Positions 31,110 to 41,546 of a DNA stretch of 53,541 bases are shown piece by piece. Source of the DNA: Kitasatospora phosalacinea (GTDB lineage Bacteria > Actinomycetota > Actinomycetes > Streptomycetales > Streptomycetaceae); the NCBI RefSeq assembly GCF_000717185.1, contig NZ_JNYE01000048.1, positions 1 through 53,541 of the forward strand, read 5' to 3'. How positions within the stretch are numbered: position 1 is the stretch's first letter; the number at the start of each line of letters is the position of its first letter. A program made the position numbers and the translations under genes. A model generated the notes under the pieces. The model saw only the letters and a list, made by a program, of their open reading frames with translations, ran no database searches and was not told the origin of the DNA.

Positions 31110-31137
31110 GGGTTGGGGAACCTCCAGAGTTGCGGGC

Positions 31138-32136
31138 TCAGTTGCCCTTGGGGTCGAGAGCGTCACGCAGGCCGTCACCGAAGAGGTTGAAGGCGAGCAC
31201 GGTGATGAAGATGGCGAGACCGGGGACCACCATGTACATGGGGTCCGCCTGGTAGATCCCGACCGCGTCCGAGAGCATCTGCCCCCAGGACGGGGTGGGC
31301 GGCCGGACGCCGGCCCCGAGGAAGCTGAGCGCCGCCTCGTTCAGGATGTTGGTGGGGATGATCAGGGTCGCGTAGACCAGGATCGGCGCCGTCAGGTTGG
31401 GCAGCAGCTCGCGGAACAGGATGTGCGCGCGCCCCGCACCGAGGCTGCGGGCGGCGTCCACGAACTCGCGTTCGCGCAGTGACATGGCCTGGCCGCGGAC
31501 GATGCGCCCGATGTACGGCCAGCCGAAGAAGCCGATCACGGTCACCAGGACCGCCACCCGCACGCCGGTGTCGCCCAGGCCGAGCAGCTTGTTGGGCATC
31601 ACCGAGACCAGCGCGATGCTGAACAGCAGCTGCGGGAAGGCCAGCAGGACGTCCATGGTCCGGCTGATGACCGAGTCCACCCAGCCGCCGAAGTACCCGG
31701 CCATGATGCCCATCACGACGCCGATGCAGACCGACAGCGCGGCGGCGAGGAAGGCCACCAGCAGCGAGATCTGCGCGCCGTAGACGATCCGGGAGAACAC
31801 GTCGCGGCCGAAGGTCGGGTCGACCCCGAGCAGGAAGTCGCCGCTGATGCCGCCGAACGCGCCCTTGGGCAGGCCCAGGTCGGGGTTGATCTGGTCCGGG
31901 TGCGGCTCGTCGACCGGGTGTCCGAACAGCGCGGTCAGCACCGGGGCGAAGACCGCCGCCAGGATCAGCAGCACCACGACGGCGCCGCCGGCCAGCGCGA
32001 CCTTGTCGCGCTTGAGCCGGCTCCAGGCGATGCGGCCCGGCGAGCGGCCCTCGATCTTCTTGGGCGGCTCGGGAGTTGACGCGCCGTCAGGCTGCGCCCC
32101 GGACGCCGGACCCGAGGTCTCGGTGGGTGTGGTCAT
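31138..32136 (-). CDS. oppC: oligopeptide ABC importer permease C
   Basis: 332 aa. A Pro/Ser/Gly-rich cytoplasmic N-terminus (about 30 residues) precedes OppC N-domain SRLKRDKVALAGG and about six helices; the EAA loop is EFVDAARSLGAGRAHILFRE. First gene of the unit, 28 nt upstream of oppA. Putative RBS GAGGGG lies about 13 nt before ATG 32136. Confidence 0.94.
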   Translation of the reverse strand: MTTPTETSGPASGAQPDGASTPEPPKKIEGRSPGRIAWSRLKRDKVALAGGAVVVLLILAAVFAPVLTALFGHPVDEPHPDQINPDLGLPKGAFGGISGDFLLGVDPTFGRDVFSRIVYGAQISLLVAFLAAALSVCIGVVMGIMAGYFGGWVDSVISRTMDVLLAFPQLLFSIALVSVMPNKLLGLGDTGVRVAVLVTVIGFFGWPYIGRIVRGQAMSLREREFVDAARSLGAGRAHILFRELLPNLTAPILVYATLIIPTNILNEAALSFLGAGVRPPTPSWGQMLSDAVGIYQADPMYMVVPGLAIFITVLAFNLFGDGLRDALDPKGN

Positions 32137-32670
32137 GAGTCAGTTCGTTCCCCTCGCCGACGGTGGCCGGCCCACGGAGTCGCGTGCGGTGCGGAAGTGC
32201 AGAGCGGTTTCGGTGGTGCCGGGCGCCGGTGCGGCGGTGCAGAAGTGCGTTGAGCAAGCAGGGCGTTGCTGGTGGTGCCGGGTTTCCTCCGGACGGCCCT
32301 CCGGTCAGGGGGGCGCCCGGGACGGCGACGGTCCGGGCGGGACGTCTCCGACGTGCACGGTGCGGCCGCACGAGAGGTGCATCGTGCGGTTCATGCGATG
32401 GCCGGGTGCGTTCACCTTCGTGAGGATCAACTCGCACCCCGCATTGCGCAGCACTCTCTGTCATGGGAAGTGCCCGGCGGAAGACCCCCCTGCCGAAGGA
32501 TGCCCAACTGTGATCTGTCGGCATGCACTTCCGTTGCACGCGCATATCGCTCTTCACACAGCTGTTACGTGTCCGTCAAGAGGAACACTGACGACACCCC
32601 GCCACTGGCGGGAAAACGCCAGTTGGCACAGGGGGTTGCGCGCGTAGATCACGAGTCGGCAAGAGCTGGC
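32137..32670. other. opp operon upstream region
   Basis: 534 bp without a credible gene. It holds an inverted repeat ACTGGCG-GGAAAA-CGCCAGT (32604-32623), a possible operator. A minus-strand TTGACG (32579-32574) is a candidate -35, but no convincing -10 follows at 16-19 nt. GGTGGTGCCGGG occurs twice 59 bp apart (32212 and 32271). The opp transcript may thus have a long leader. Confidence 0.5.
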
Positions 32671-32716
32671 AAAAAACCCCCGCCGACCCTGGGAAAAGGT
32701 CGGAGCGGGGGTTTTT
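32671..32716 (-). terminator. T-tract terminator after sseB (bidirectional shape)
   Basis: CCCCCG+CCGACC pairs with GGTCGG+CGGGGG (a 2-nt bulge), followed on the minus strand by TTTTTT and on the plus strand by TTTTT. It lies 22 nt after the sseB stop and is one of only two clear T-tract terminators in the window. Confidence 0.92.
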
Positions 32717-32737
32717 CGGCAGTGCGTCAGGGTAGGT

Positions 32738-33562
32738 TCAACGGCCCGGATAGCCCGGCCAAGGGGCCTGCGGCCACCCCTGGGTGGGCCCGGCCGGTGG
32801 TTGCGCTCCGTAACCAAAGCCGGTCGGGTGGGGCTGCGGGGCGCCCTGCCGGTCGAAGAACGGGCGGGCGTTGGCCCGCATCCACATCGCCACCGGGTCG
32901 TACTCGTCCGCCATCATCACGGTGGACACCCCGGGCCCCTCCGGCGCCTGCGCGGCGGCCCGCTGCACCAGCGCCCGGGCCGCCTCCACCGACGGCGGGG
33001 AGGTGTCGTACAGGTCGAGCCCGATCGCCAGGTACGCCTCGCCCAGCACCGGCTGCACCCAGGCCCGCCGCAGCGAGCGCAGCGGGCGCACCTCGCCCGC
33101 CTGCTGCTCCAGCACGGCGAAGAACGGCGAGGCCTGCACGGCGGGTTCGGAGATCCGCAGCGGGCCGGCCGGCAGCCGGTCCAGGCCGAGCGCGATCCGC
33201 CGCAGGTCGGCCCAGGGCACGCCGACGCCGCCGCCGGGGCGGTGCGGGTCGAGCCACAGGCCCCAGCGCGAGCGGTACAGCGAGGCGGCGATCTCCGGGC
33301 CGGAGACCACCTCGTGGGCGCGCGTCCAGCCGCTGGCCGCGAGCTGCGCCGGGGAGGTCGCGCAGGGCGCGTAGCCGTGCCCGCCGACGTCCATGTTCCC
33401 GTACTGGGCGTCCGGGCTGCCGGGGCTGCCGTGCCACAGCAGCATCCAGACCTGCCCGCCGGCCAGGGCGCGCAGCAGGCCCTCGTACGCCTCCCAGCGC
33501 TCCGGTGCGACTGCTGCGAGGGCGTGCTCGACCGCCCCCGGGTCGCCGGCTGCTCCCGTCAC
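32738..33562 (-). CDS. sseB: SseB-family protein (enhanced serine sensitivity)
   Basis: 274 aa from GTG 33562 with AGGG 7 nt upstream. An SseB N-domain (AYEGLLRALAGGQVWMLLWH) and C-terminal SseB-like domain (PVLGEAYLAIGLDLYDTSPP) precede a Pro/Gly/Gln tail. In E. coli SseB overexpression alters serine sensitivity; mechanism unclear. Next to a second family member and a glycine/serine catabolic operon. Confidence 0.82.
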   Translation of the reverse strand: MTGAAGDPGAVEHALAAVAPERWEAYEGLLRALAGGQVWMLLWHGSPGSPDAQYGNMDVGGHGYAPCATSPAQLAASGWTRAHEVVSGPEIAASLYRSRWGLWLDPHRPGGGVGVPWADLRRIALGLDRLPAGPLRISEPAVQASPFFAVLEQQAGEVRPLRSLRRAWVQPVLGEAYLAIGLDLYDTSPPSVEAARALVQRAAAQAPEGPGVSTVMMADEYDPVAMWMRANARPFFDRQGAPQPHPTGFGYGAQPPAGPTQGWPQAPWPGYPGR

Positions 33563-33689
33563 GTCGCCGCCCTACTCTCTCGTCCGCTCGCCACCGTGCT
33601 CCGGTGTGCCGGGGCAACCCTATGGGGCGCACCCGACGGCCGTCATGCCGCCGTACCGCGCGCGGCCGAGGAGCGGGGCCGGGCCGCCG

Positions 33690-34457
33690 TCACGGGCGCA
33701 CGTAGAAGGGCTGCACCCGCCCCAGCAGCCAGTCCACCACCGGGTCGGCGACCAGGTCGAGCAGCACCAGGTGGACGCCCCAGCCGGGCGGCGCGGTTCC
33801 CAGCGCCCGGCCCAGCGCGGTGTTCACCTCGGCCGGGTCGGCGGGGGCCGCCGGGTCGAGCTGCACGCCGACGTACAGCAGGGTCGGCTCGCCCTCCACC
33901 CGGGCCAGCGCCCGGCGGGCCGTCAGCACCCCGGGCAGCGCGACGAGTTCGCTGGTGACGGCGGCCAGGAAGGCGTACGGCTCCTGGTGCGGCTCGGGCT
34001 CCTTGAGCGCCACCCGGGCACCCTCGGCGACGCCCTGCGCCTCCCACCCCTCGCCGCGCGGTCCGCGCCGCAGCTCGCCGACGCCCTCCGGCGGCACCGG
34101 GATGCCCACCGGCGCCTCCGGGTTGACCGCGATGCCGATGCCCAGCGGCAGCCCGCGGGCGAACTCCCACATCGGGGCGATCGCGAACGGGATGCCCGGG
34201 CAGTGCTGCAGGTACTGCTCCTGCGAGGAGTACACCGGCACGTACGGCGCCCCGGCCAGCTCGAGCGTCGGCAGGTCGAGCGCCTCGGCGTCCGGGGTGG
34301 TGCCGGAGGGCAGCGGGATCCACACCTGGCTGCGGGCCAGCACCTCGATCACCCGGGGCGTCGCGCCCGGGTCGCCGAGCGCGGCGGTCAGCACCCGTTC
34401 CAGCTCGTTGGCCGGCCAGGCCCCGCCCTCCGGAACCCCACCCAGCGGGAACCCCAT
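33690..34457 (-). CDS. second SseB-family protein
   Basis: 255 aa from ATG 34457. Sequence resembles the neighbour in layout: an N-domain with NELERVLTAALGDPGATPRV and LARSQVWIPLPSG, a middle PYVPVYSSQEQYLQHCPGIP with WEFARGLPLGIGIAVNPEAP, and a C-domain TLLYVGVQLDP. It has the SseB beta-rich fold rather than an enzyme signature. The two genes are 127 nt apart in tandem and face away from gcvT, sharing its upstream region. Confidence 0.82.
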   Translation of the reverse strand: MGFPLGGVPEGGAWPANELERVLTAALGDPGATPRVIEVLARSQVWIPLPSGTTPDAEALDLPTLELAGAPYVPVYSSQEQYLQHCPGIPFAIAPMWEFARGLPLGIGIAVNPEAPVGIPVPPEGVGELRRGPRGEGWEAQGVAEGARVALKEPEPHQEPYAFLAAVTSELVALPGVLTARRALARVEGEPTLLYVGVQLDPAAPADPAEVNTALGRALGTAPPGWGVHLVLLDLVADPVVDWLLGRVQPFYVRP

Positions 34458-34602
34458 GTCGCCCCTCCACGTCCGCAGTTGCGATCAGGTTAGCGGCGCG
34501 CGGGGGCGCCCCGGGCCGCCGGCGGTCGGGCCCCTCTCCCACGAGCGGGCCCCGGCGTGCCATGATGGGCCCGCCCAAACTTCATACCGGCCGCTCGAAC
34601 CC

Positions 34603-34842
34603 GCGCGGGAGAGCCGGAACGGCCGCTCAGGCCGCACCCGGCGCCGAAGGAGCAAGTCCTCCCCGGAATCTCTCAGGCACCCCTACCGCCCGGGCTAGGC
34701 AGATCTGGAAAGTGGACACGGCCGCGCCGTGCGCCCACCCACGGTGCAAGCCGCCATCCTGTTCAGGAGGCGGCGAAGCTCTCAGGTTCGACGACAGATG
34801 GGGGAGACTCGCCCCAGCCTGCCCGTTTCCAGATCCCGGGAG
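34603..34842 (+). ncRNA. tandem glycine riboswitch controlling gcvT
   Basis: Aptamer 1 has CGGGAGAG (34606-34613), GCCGAAGGAGCAA (34643-34655) and ATCTCTCAGGCAC (34668-34680). Aptamer 2 has CTGGAAAGTGG (34705-34715), GTGCAAG (34744-34750) and GAAGCTCTCAGG (34775-34786). Both match the gcvT-motif core. The aptamer-2 P1 helix can pair ATCTG (34703-34707) with CAGAT (34795-34799). The same 5' strand can instead pair GATCTGGAAA (34702-34711) with TTTCCAGATC (34826-34835), extended by CCCGG (34689-34693) with CCGGG (34836-34840), which covers the GGGAG ribosome-binding site. Glycine should thus switch translation on. Confidence 0.95.
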
Positions 34843-34849
34843 TCCTGTC

Positions 34850-35968
34850 GTGCCCCTCCGCCTGACCGCGCTCGACGCGCTGCACCGCTCGCTCGGCGCC
34901 ACCATGACCGACTTCGCGGGCTGGGACATGCCGCTGCGCTACGGCAGCGAGCGCGAGGAGCACCTCGCCGTCCGCACCCGGGCCGGCCTGTTCGACCTCT
35001 CGCACATGGGCGAGATCACCGTCTCCGGCCCGCAGGCCGGCGAGCTGCTCGACCACGCCCTGGTCGGCTTCGTCTCCGCGCTCGGCGTGCTGCGCGCCCG
35101 CTACACCATGATCTGCCGCGAGGACGGCGGCATCCTGGACGACCTGATCGTCTACCGCACCGCCGAGGACGAGTACCTGGTGGTCGCCAACGCCTCCAAC
35201 GCCCAGGTCGTGCTGGACGCGCTGACCGAGCGCGCGGCCGGCTTCGACGCCGTCGTCCGCGACGACCGCGACGCCTACGCGCTGCTCGCCGTCCAGGGCC
35301 CGGAGGCGAACGGCATCCTGGCCAAGCTGACCGACGCCGACCTGCCCGGCCTCAAGTACTACGCCCTGCTGCCCGCCACGGTGGCCGACCGCCGGGTGTG
35401 GCTGGCCCGCACCGGCTACACCGGCGAGGACGGCTTCGAGGTGTTCTGCGCCCCCGCCGACGCCGAGCACCTGTGGACGGCCCTGACGGAGGCCGGCACC
35501 GCCGAGGGCCTCGTCCCGTGCGGCCTGTCCTGCCGCGACACGCTGCGCCTGGAGGCGGGCATGCCGCTGTACGGGCACGAGCTGTCCACCGAGCTGACCC
35601 CGTTCGACGCGGGCCTGGGCCGGGTGGTGCGCTTCGACAAGACCACCAACGGCGGCGCGTTCGTCGGCCGCGAGGCGCTGGAGAAGGCCGCGGCGCAGGC
35701 CGGGGACAACCCGCCGCGCAAGCTGGTCGGCCTGGTCTCCGAGGGCAAGCGCGTCCCGCGCGCCGAGTACTCCGTGGTGGACGCCGAGGGCGCCGTGATC
35801 GGCCGGATCACCTCCGGCTCGCCCTCCCCGACCCTGGGCAGGCCGATCGCCATCGCCTACGTGGACGCCGCCCACGCCGAGCCCGGCACCGCCGTCGCGG
35901 TGGACGTGCGCGGCAAGGCCGAGCCGGTCGAGGTCGTCGCGCTGCCGTTCTACAAGCGCGCCCGCTGA
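34850..35968 (+). CDS. gcvT: glycine cleavage T protein (aminomethyltransferase)
   Basis: 372 aa from GTG 34850, 7 nt after GGGAG. Starts [19 protein letters not shown], with [20 protein letters not shown] and [10 protein letters not shown] of the folate-binding domain; the C-terminal barrel ends [13 protein letters not shown]. It transfers the methylene of glycine from lipoyl-GcvH to tetrahydrofolate, releasing ammonia. First gene under the glycine riboswitch. The glycine dehydrogenase gene gcvP is not in this window. Confidence 0.96.
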   Translation: MPLRLTALDALHRSLGATMTDFAGWDMPLRYGSEREEHLAVRTRAGLFDLSHMGEITVSGPQAGELLDHALVGFVSALGVLRARYTMICREDGGILDDLIVYRTAEDEYLVVANASNAQVVLDALTERAAGFDAVVRDDRDAYALLAVQGPEANGILAKLTDADLPGLKYYALLPATVADRRVWLARTGYTGEDGFEVFCAPADAEHLWTALTEAGTAEGLVPCGLSCRDTLRLEAGMPLYGHELSTELTPFDAGLGRVVRFDKTTNGGAFVGREALEKAAAQAGDNPPRKLVGLVSEGKRVPRAEYSVVDAEGAVIGRITSGSPSPTLGRPIAIAYVDAAHAEPGTAVAVDVRGKAEPVEVVALPFYKRAR

Positions 35969-36059
35969 CCCCCCTCCGCTCCCCCCGCAGTCCTCTTCCG
36001 GTTCGTCCGCCCAGCGGACGGCCGCGCCCTCCCCTCCCGCGATCCTGGAGAATGACGCC

Positions 36060-36434
36060 ATGAGCAACCCCACGCACCTGCAGTACACCAAGGAGCACGA
36101 GTGGCTGACCGCCGCCGTGGACGGGGTGTCGACGGTCGGCATCACCGCACACGCGGCCGACGCCCTCGGTGACATCGTGTACGTCCAGCTCCCGGCGGTC
36201 GGTGACACCGTCACCGCGGGTGAGACCTGTGGCGAGCTCGAGTCCACCAAGTCGGTCAGCGACCTCTTCTCCCCCGCCACCGGCGAGGTCACCGAGGTCA
36301 ACCAGGCCGTCATCGACGAGCCGGCCCTGGTCAACTCGGAGCCCTTCGAGGGCGGTTGGCTGTTCAAGGTCCGGGTCGAGGCGACCGACGAGCTGCTCGA
36401 CGCCGACGGCTACACCGCCTTCACCGGCGCCTGA
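36060..36434 (+). CDS. gcvH: glycine cleavage H protein
   Basis: 124 aa. The lipoyl-accepting lysine is in [14 protein letters not shown]; the start YTKEHEWL and the IGITxHAxxxLGDIVYVxLP-like segment are standard. It shuttles the aminomethyl group among the P, T and L proteins. ATG 36060, 91 nt after gcvT. Confidence 0.97.
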   Translation: MSNPTHLQYTKEHEWLTAAVDGVSTVGITAHAADALGDIVYVQLPAVGDTVTAGETCGELESTKSVSDLFSPATGEVTEVNQAVIDEPALVNSEPFEGGWLFKVRVEATDELLDADGYTAFTGA

Positions 36435-36450
36435 CCGGGAGACCCCCCTG

Positions 36451-37719
<1,269 letters not shown>

Positions 37720-37769
37720 CACCCCCGCTCGTTCCGGCCGCCCGACCGGCGGCCCACCCGAGCTTTCCC

Positions 37770-37809
37770 GGGGCACCGCGCACACTGGAAGACGTGCGCG
37801 CGGTGCCCC
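37770..37809 (+). terminator. 12-bp hairpin between glyA and sdaA
   Basis: GGGGCACCGCGC (37770-37781) pairs perfectly with GCGCGGTGCCCC (37798-37809) around a 16-nt loop. It begins 51 nt after the glyA stop and ends 73 nt before sdaA. No T-tract. Likely terminator or attenuator that lets sdaA be set apart from the riboswitch unit. Confidence 0.7.
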
Positions 37810-37882
37810 GTTCCATGCCGCGCCCCGTCCACGAGACGGGACCCAGCACCACCACCACGAGACCGGACAAGGACGTCACCCC

Positions 37883-39250
37883 GTGGCCATCAGCGTCTTC
37901 GACCTCTTCTCCATCGGCATCGGCCCCTCCTCCTCGCACACCGTGGGCCCGATGCGCGCGGCCCGGATGTTCGCCCGCCGCCTCGACTCCGAGGGCCTGC
38001 TGGACCGGGTCGCCGCCGTCCGGGCCGAGCTGTACGGCTCGCTCGGCGCCACCGGCCACGGCCACGGCACCCCCAAGGCCGTCCTGCTCGGCCTGGAGGG
38101 CCGCTCCCCCCGCACGGTCGACGTCGACCGCGCCGACCTCGACGTCGAGCGGATCCGCGCCGAGAAGCGGCTCGACCTGCTCGGCCGCCACCAGATCCCC
38201 TTCGACCCCGACCGCGACCTCGTCCTGCACCGCCGCAGGGCCCTCCCGTACCACGCCAACGGCATGGCGCTATGGGCGCACGACGCCTCCGGCGAGGTGC
38301 TGCTGGAGAAGACCTACTACTCGGTCGGCGGCGGCTTCGTCGTCGACGAGGCCGCCATCGGCGAGGCCCGGGTCAAGCCCGACGACACCGTCCTGCGCCA
38401 CCCCTTCCGCACCGGCGGGGAACTGCTGCGCCTGACCAGGGAGACCGGCCTGTCCATCTCCGGCCTGATGCTGGAGAACGAGAAGGCCTGGCGCACCGAG
38501 GCGGAGATCCGGGCCGGGCTGCTGGAGATCTGGGCCGTCATGCAGGAGTGCGTCGCCGCGGGCATGGCCCGCGAGGGCATCCTCCCCGGCGGCCTCAAGG
38601 TCCGCCGCCGCGCCGCGAGCGCCGCCCGCGCCCTGCGCGCCGAGGGCGTCGGCCCGGGCAACGCGATGGAGTGGGTCACCCTCTACGCGATGGCCGTCAA
38701 CGAGGAGAACGCCTCCGGCCGCCGCGTCGTCACCGCCCCCACCAACGGCGCCGCGGGCATCATCCCGGCCGTCCTGCACTACTACCTGAACTTCATCTCG
38801 GGCGCGGACGAGGACGGCATCGTCCGCTTCCTGCTCGCGGCGGGCGCGATCGGCATGCTCTTCAAGGAGAACGCCTCCATCTCCGGCGCCGAGGTCGGCT
38901 GCCAGGGCGAGGTCGGCTCCGCCTGCTCGATGGCCGCGGGCGGCCTCGCCGAGGTCCTCGGCGGCACCCCTGAGCAGGTCGAGAACGCCGCCGAGATCGG
39001 CATCGAGCACAACCTCGGCCTCACCTGCGACCCGGTCGGCGGCCTGGTCCAGATCCCCTGCATCGAACGCAACGGCATGGCCTCCGTGAAGGCCGTCACC
39101 GCCGCCCGGATGGCCCTGCGCGGCGACGGCCGGCACCACGTCTCGCTCGACAAGGCGATCAAGACCATGAAGGAGACCGGCGCCGACATGAAGGTCAAGT
39201 ACAAGGAGACCTCGCGCGGCGGCCTCGCGGTCAACGTCATCGAGTGCTGA
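37883..39250 (+). CDS. sdaA: L-serine ammonia-lyase, iron-sulfur
   Basis: 455 aa single-chain enzyme from GTG 37883, AAGGA 9 nt upstream. Starts [20 protein letters not shown]. Fe-S Cys candidates are in [18 protein letters not shown] and [18 protein letters not shown]. It deaminates serine to pyruvate. In the same direction as gcvT-gcvH-glyA it completes glycine to serine to pyruvate. Confidence 0.96.
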   Translation: MAISVFDLFSIGIGPSSSHTVGPMRAARMFARRLDSEGLLDRVAAVRAELYGSLGATGHGHGTPKAVLLGLEGRSPRTVDVDRADLDVERIRAEKRLDLLGRHQIPFDPDRDLVLHRRRALPYHANGMALWAHDASGEVLLEKTYYSVGGGFVVDEAAIGEARVKPDDTVLRHPFRTGGELLRLTRETGLSISGLMLENEKAWRTEAEIRAGLLEIWAVMQECVAAGMAREGILPGGLKVRRRAASAARALRAEGVGPGNAMEWVTLYAMAVNEENASGRRVVTAPTNGAAGIIPAVLHYYLNFISGADEDGIVRFLLAAGAIGMLFKENASISGAEVGCQGEVGSACSMAAGGLAEVLGGTPEQVENAAEIGIEHNLGLTCDPVGGLVQIPCIERNGMASVKAVTAARMALRGDGRHHVSLDKAIKTMKETGADMKVKYKETSRGGLAVNVIEC

Positions 39251-39279
39251 GAGCCGCGGCGCGCACCCCCGGAAACGGT

Positions 39280-39322
39280 ACGGGGCCCCTGTCCGCGGTT
39301 GTTCGCGGTCCGGGGCCCCCGT
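39280..39322 (+). terminator. terminator after sdaA
   Basis: ACGGGGCCCC pairs with GGGGCCCC(C)GT with one bulged C, around a loop that can pair CCGC/GCGG. It begins 30 nt after the stop. Confidence 0.8.
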
Positions 39323-39487
39323 GCGTCATCCGGGGGCCAAGGGGGTGCGTGCCGCCGGATGGGAAGTGTCGGGTTGTGCTGCCCGACTTGCATGACTATC
39401 GCACGCTATGGGTGGGCGGACAAAATTGAAACCAAGGCGTGTGGCTCAGTTCACCTTCGGATACCAGGCGGGCGGCGCGGGGGCGGA

Positions 39488-40102
39488 TCAGGCGGTGGTG
39501 GCGGCCCGTTCGCGGATCTTCATCTCGAACCAGACGCCCTTGCCGCGCGGCAGCAGGTCGGCGCCCCAGCGGTCGGCGAGGGACTCGACCAGGCGCAGGC
39601 CGTGGCCGTTCTGGTAGCCGACCTCGGGGGCCCGGATCAGGCAGGGCAGGGCGCGCGAGGAGTCGCGGACCTCGACGCGGAGCCAGCCGGGGCGGCGGGT
39701 GACCTTGAGTCCGATCATCCGACCACCGGTGTGCCGGACGGCGTTGGCGACCAGTTCACCCGTGAGCAACTCCCCCGCCTCCATGAGCTGGTGGAGTTTC
39801 CACGTCCGTAAGACGGAGAGCACCAGGCGGCGGGCCACCCCGGCCGACTGGGGGCGGGAGGGCAGGCGGACCTCCTCCGCGGCGTCGGGGTCGCTGAGGA
39901 CGCCGAAGAAGAGGTGCTCCATCTCCTCCGGCGTCAGCCGCTCCAGGTCGGCCAGCACCACGCCGGAGCCGATCCCTGACGGATCGTCACCGCCGGTGCG
40001 GGCCGGTGGAAGTGATGACCGCTCTGCTTCGCCCCATGCCGCCATGCGCCCCATCATTGCGGAACGCGAGCGGGTGCGTACGGACAATGAGCAAACGATC
40101 AC
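39488..40102 (-). CDS. RsbW-like ATP-binding protein (anti-sigma/phosphorelay kinase fold), TTA-containing
   Basis: 204 aa as drawn, starting with GTG 40102; no good RBS is seen, and starts at 40057 or nearby (MMGRMAAWG) are possible. The HATPase_c_2 core has N-box GELVANAVRHT, G1 DSSRALP and G2 GHGLRLVESLADRWG. Such proteins act as anti-sigma or partner-switch kinases in actinobacteria; no cognate sigma or anti-anti-sigma gene is adjacent. The Leu in SVLRTWKL is TTA (39811-39809), one of two TTA codons I noticed in the window, pointing to bldA control. Confidence 0.8.
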   Translation of the reverse strand: MIVCSLSVRTRSRSAMMGRMAAWGEAERSSLPPARTGGDDPSGIGSGVVLADLERLTPEEMEHLFFGVLSDPDAAEEVRLPSRPQSAGVARRLVLSVLRTWKLHQLMEAGELLTGELVANAVRHTGGRMIGLKVTRRPGWLRVEVRDSSRALPCLIRAPEVGYQNGHGLRLVESLADRWGADLLPRGKGVWFEMKIRERAATTA

Positions 40103-40148
40103 TATTCATTTGGCATATGCCGTCAGCAACCGAACGGACGCCCGAGCG

Positions 40149-41375
40149 TCACCACTGCGCCCAGGGGGTGTTCCAGCCGCTCAGTCCGTTGGACGGGTCG
40201 ACCACCTTGCCCTTGGAGTTGACCACCTTGAACACGTCCCCGACCAGGCTGGAGTCGTAGAGCTTGCCCGCGGGGGCGCTCGCGCTGCCGGACTTGGTGT
40301 CGGTGACGCCGATGCAGCCGTGGCTGCCGTTGGAGCGGCCGATCACGCCCGCGCTCCACGAGTTGCCGTGCACGTAGGTGCCCGAGTCCGTCAACCTCAT
40401 GGCGTGCGGAACCACCAGGTCGTACTCGTCGCCGGAGCCCTCCTTGGTGACGCCGGCCGAGGTCATCCGGGTGGTGCCCTCCTTGGCCTCCACCACCATG
40501 ACGCCGTTCCAGGTGTCGTAGCCGGGCTTGCCCGCGGTGAACGCGACGGTGTCGACCTGCTGGCCGTCCCGGACGACCGCCATCTTGTGGGTGCTGACGT
40601 CGACGGTGGAGATCTGCGAGCGGCCGATGGTGAACGGCTCGTCCTTGTTCACGTCGCCGTAGACGCCGGGCGCGGTCTCCACGTTCTTCAGCTTGTAGTG
40701 GATGGTGACCTTGGTGCCGGGGTTCCAGTAGTTCTCCGGCCGGAAGTCGAGCCGCTTGTCGCCGAACCAGTGGCCCCGGACGGCGGTGCCGTCGGAGGCC
40801 TCGAAGGTGATGCCCGCCTCCACCGCGTCCTTGTTCTTCACCGACCGGTCGAACCGCACCGAGACGATCATGCCGACGCCGTAGGTGCCGTTGTCGGCGA
40901 TGTTGTCGGTGGTCCCGGCCTCCTTGTCGGGGGTGAGGGTGGTGAAGGTGGAGCGCGCGTTGGCGACCACGCCCTTGGTGTCCTCGGCGAGCGCGTCGAC
41001 GGTGTAGGCGGTGCTGACCGCCAGGCCCGCCTTGGGGCTCCAGCCGGTGCCGTCGGCGGTGATCTCGCCCGGGACCTCGGTGCCGTCCGGGCCGGTGACC
41101 TTGACCGAGGTGAGCTTGCCGTTGGCGGCCGAGACCTTGACGGCGCCGTTCGGCTTGACGCCGGTGGTGCCGTTGGCGGGTTCGATCGCGATGCTCGCGG
41201 CCGAGACCGCGGGGGCGGCGTCGCCGGAGCCCTCACCGGCTCCGGTGCTGGCGGCGGCCGGGCCCTTGGGGCTGTCGGCCTTCGCCGAGCCGGTGCTGCA
41301 CCCGGCCGTCGTCACCATCAGGACCAGGGCGCCCGCGAGCGCCCCCACCGCGTATCCCGCGCGCATCGCCTTCAC
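40149..41375 (-). CDS. L,D-transpeptidase lipoprotein 1
   Basis: 408 aa from GTG 41375, 6-7 nt after GGAGAG; ATG 41366 is possible. Lipoprotein signal with lipobox TTAGC. Two Ig-like domains (about 55-160 and 165-245) lead to a YkuD catalytic domain with HGNSWSAG and catalytic SHGCIG (Cys nucleophile). LdtMt2-like, forms 3-3 cross-links in peptidoglycan. C-terminal tail GLSGWNTPWAQW. Third in the transcription direction of three tandem paralogues. Confidence 0.93.
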   Translation of the reverse strand: MKAMRAGYAVGALAGALVLMVTTAGCSTGSAKADSPKGPAAASTGAGEGSGDAAPAVSAASIAIEPANGTTGVKPNGAVKVSAANGKLTSVKVTGPDGTEVPGEITADGTGWSPKAGLAVSTAYTVDALAEDTKGVVANARSTFTTLTPDKEAGTTDNIADNGTYGVGMIVSVRFDRSVKNKDAVEAGITFEASDGTAVRGHWFGDKRLDFRPENYWNPGTKVTIHYKLKNVETAPGVYGDVNKDEPFTIGRSQISTVDVSTHKMAVVRDGQQVDTVAFTAGKPGYDTWNGVMVVEAKEGTTRMTSAGVTKEGSGDEYDLVVPHAMRLTDSGTYVHGNSWSAGVIGRSNGSHGCIGVTDTKSGSASAPAGKLYDSSLVGDVFKVVNSKGKVVDPSNGLSGWNTPWAQW

Positions 41376-41436
41376 GTTCCGCTCTCCCCACACCCCGCAC
41401 CTCGGCCGGTCCGGTGACCGGCCTTTCGGTTGATAT

Positions 41437-41462
41437 GACGGGTCGAGCGGCGGAAACGTTGC
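41437..41462 (-). promoter_or_regulatory. possible ECF-sigma promoter of L,D-transpeptidase 1
   Basis: On the minus strand GCAAC (41462-41458), 17 nt and CGTC (41440-41437) resemble the AAC / CGTC boxes of ECF-sigma promoters, which often drive envelope-stress genes. It is 62 nt upstream of the start codon. Short boxes like these occur by chance in GC-rich DNA. Confidence 0.3.
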
Positions 41463-41496
41463 GGGGGAAGTGTCCCGGTACGGTCACGAACCGCCG

Positions 41497-41528
41497 ACGG
41501 CCCGGCGGTCGGATGACCACCGGGCCGT
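41497..41528 (-). terminator. hairpin after L,D-transpeptidase 2
   Basis: ACGGCCCGG and CCGGGCCGT form a 9-bp perfect stem; the 14-nt loop can itself pair GGTC/GACC. It starts 18 nt after the stop of the gene at 41547. Confidence 0.7.
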
Positions 41529-41546
41529 CACCGTGCGGGCACGGGC

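Noticed and set aside
32087..32557. Minus-strand ORF of about 156 codons in the opp upstream region
   Set aside because: No domain, no RBS, Arg/Pro/His-rich composition and overlap with the oppC start.
39323..39487. Possible small gene between the sdaA terminator and the RsbW-like gene
   Set aside because: Short frames exist on the plus strand but none has a convincing RBS or recognisable sequence.
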